Shown here in pieces: positions 41,497 to 41,623 of a DNA stretch of 41,623 nucleotides. A model generated the notes under the pieces. That model searched no databases and was not told the DNA's origin. It saw only the letters and a list, made by a program, of their open reading frames with translations. The DNA comes from an uncultured Eubacteriales bacterium. GTDB lineage: Bacteria > Bacillota > Clostridia > Oscillospirales > Oscillospiraceae. Numbering within the stretch: the stretch's first letter is position 1; each line of letters opens with the position of its first letter. The stretch is from the NCBI GenBank assembly GCA_900549545.1, contig URPA01000013.1, forward strand, positions 1 to 41,623, read 5' to 3'. The translations under genes and the position numbers were made by a program.

Positions 41497-41623
41497 TGAA
41501 CTGCCCCAATTTGTGCGGACAGCACAAAAAGGCATTCCTGCGAAGGAAAATAAAATTTTAAGCAACACACTGGCACCGAAATTCCATCGGTGTCAGTTTT
41601 GTTTTCGTCTGGATACGCTGGTT
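41497..41623 (-). mobile_element. IS3-family insertion sequence, one end (continues beyond window)
   Basis: The boundary starts with TGAACTGCCCCAATTTGTGC, a TG-start terminal repeat as in IS3-family elements, directly against the broken VOC frame. Behind it on the minus strand is the 3' end of a transposase gene. The other end, the orfA frame and any target duplication lie outside the window. Confidence 0.7.
41558..41623 (-). CDS. IS3-family transposase (orfB), last 21 residues
   Basis: The minus-strand frame from the window edge to TAA at 41558-41560 reads NQRIQTKTKLTPMEFRCQ then CVA. The N-x-R-I-x-x-K-x-x-L-T-P-x-E-F/Y-R pattern is the standard C-terminus of the IS3-family DDE transposase (IS150-like). 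Only the end is visible, so integrity of the enzyme cannot be judged. Confidence 0.78.
   Translation of the reverse strand, partial: NQRIQTKTKLTPMEFRCQCVA

Overview
The window looks like chromosomal DNA from a GC-rich, low-oxygen Clostridia bacterium, most like the Oscillospiraceae group of gut anaerobes. The signs are the Firmicutes-type gene order ylxM-ffh-rpsP-khpA ... rimM-trmD, a pyruvate phosphate dikinase, many lipoproteins with an N-terminal Cys lipobox, YesM/YesN-style two-component proteins, the YfmF/YfmH peptidase pair, and dispersed hairpin repeats of a kind I recall from such genomes. The genus cannot be fixed from the sequence alone.

Layout. (1) 1-2340: the end of a heterodimeric ABC exporter; one half has a degenerate ATPase site and the other is canonical. 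(2) 2340-3536: a scar in which a LysR regulator (minus) and an MFS transporter (plus) have both lost their 5' ends and the promoter between them. (3) 3712-14977, minus strand: a very large cyclic beta-1,2-glucan synthase-like protein (GT84 plus glycoamylase plus GH94), then yfmF-yfmH-lgt, then a small coiled-coil protein. (4) 15083-22122, plus strand: translation and secretion housekeeping genes (ylxM, ffh, rpsP, khpA, rimM, trmD, rsmA). The usual khpA-rimM junction is broken by a terminator, two kinds of hairpin repeat and a lipoprotein gene. TrmD carries a C-terminal GNAT acetyltransferase domain in the same reading frame. (5) 22210-24846: ppdK. (6) 25023-41323: a sugar or sugar-phosphate island. 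(7) 41375-41623: a VOC gene cut by an IS3-family element that runs off the window.

The island is the most system-like part. It holds two complete ABC importers of the FbpABC/AfuABC/PotABCD type, each with one fused double permease. Between them lies a lipoprotein-sensor kinase-response regulator trio (29365-32796) whose arrangement matches HptA-HptS-HptR of Staphylococcus and, more loosely, PgtCBA: a solute-binding lipoprotein that would act as ligand sensor. Behind the second importer, in overlapping or closely spaced order, come a HAD phosphatase (YihX-like), an unusual two-domain ROK/ASKHA sugar kinase, a D-lyxose/D-mannose-type isomerase with an intact metal site, and a PHP phosphoesterase. 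The inferred job is sensing an external sugar or sugar phosphate, importing it, and then dephosphorylating, isomerising and rephosphorylating it. The substrate is not determined by the sequence.

Non-coding signals include several good promoters, at least six intrinsic terminators, a 12-bp inverted repeat placed at the predicted 5' end of the sensor mRNA, an array of hairpins joined by the constant hexamer ATATCA, and paired-hairpin MITE-like elements whose second stem keeps pairing although its sequence changes between copies.
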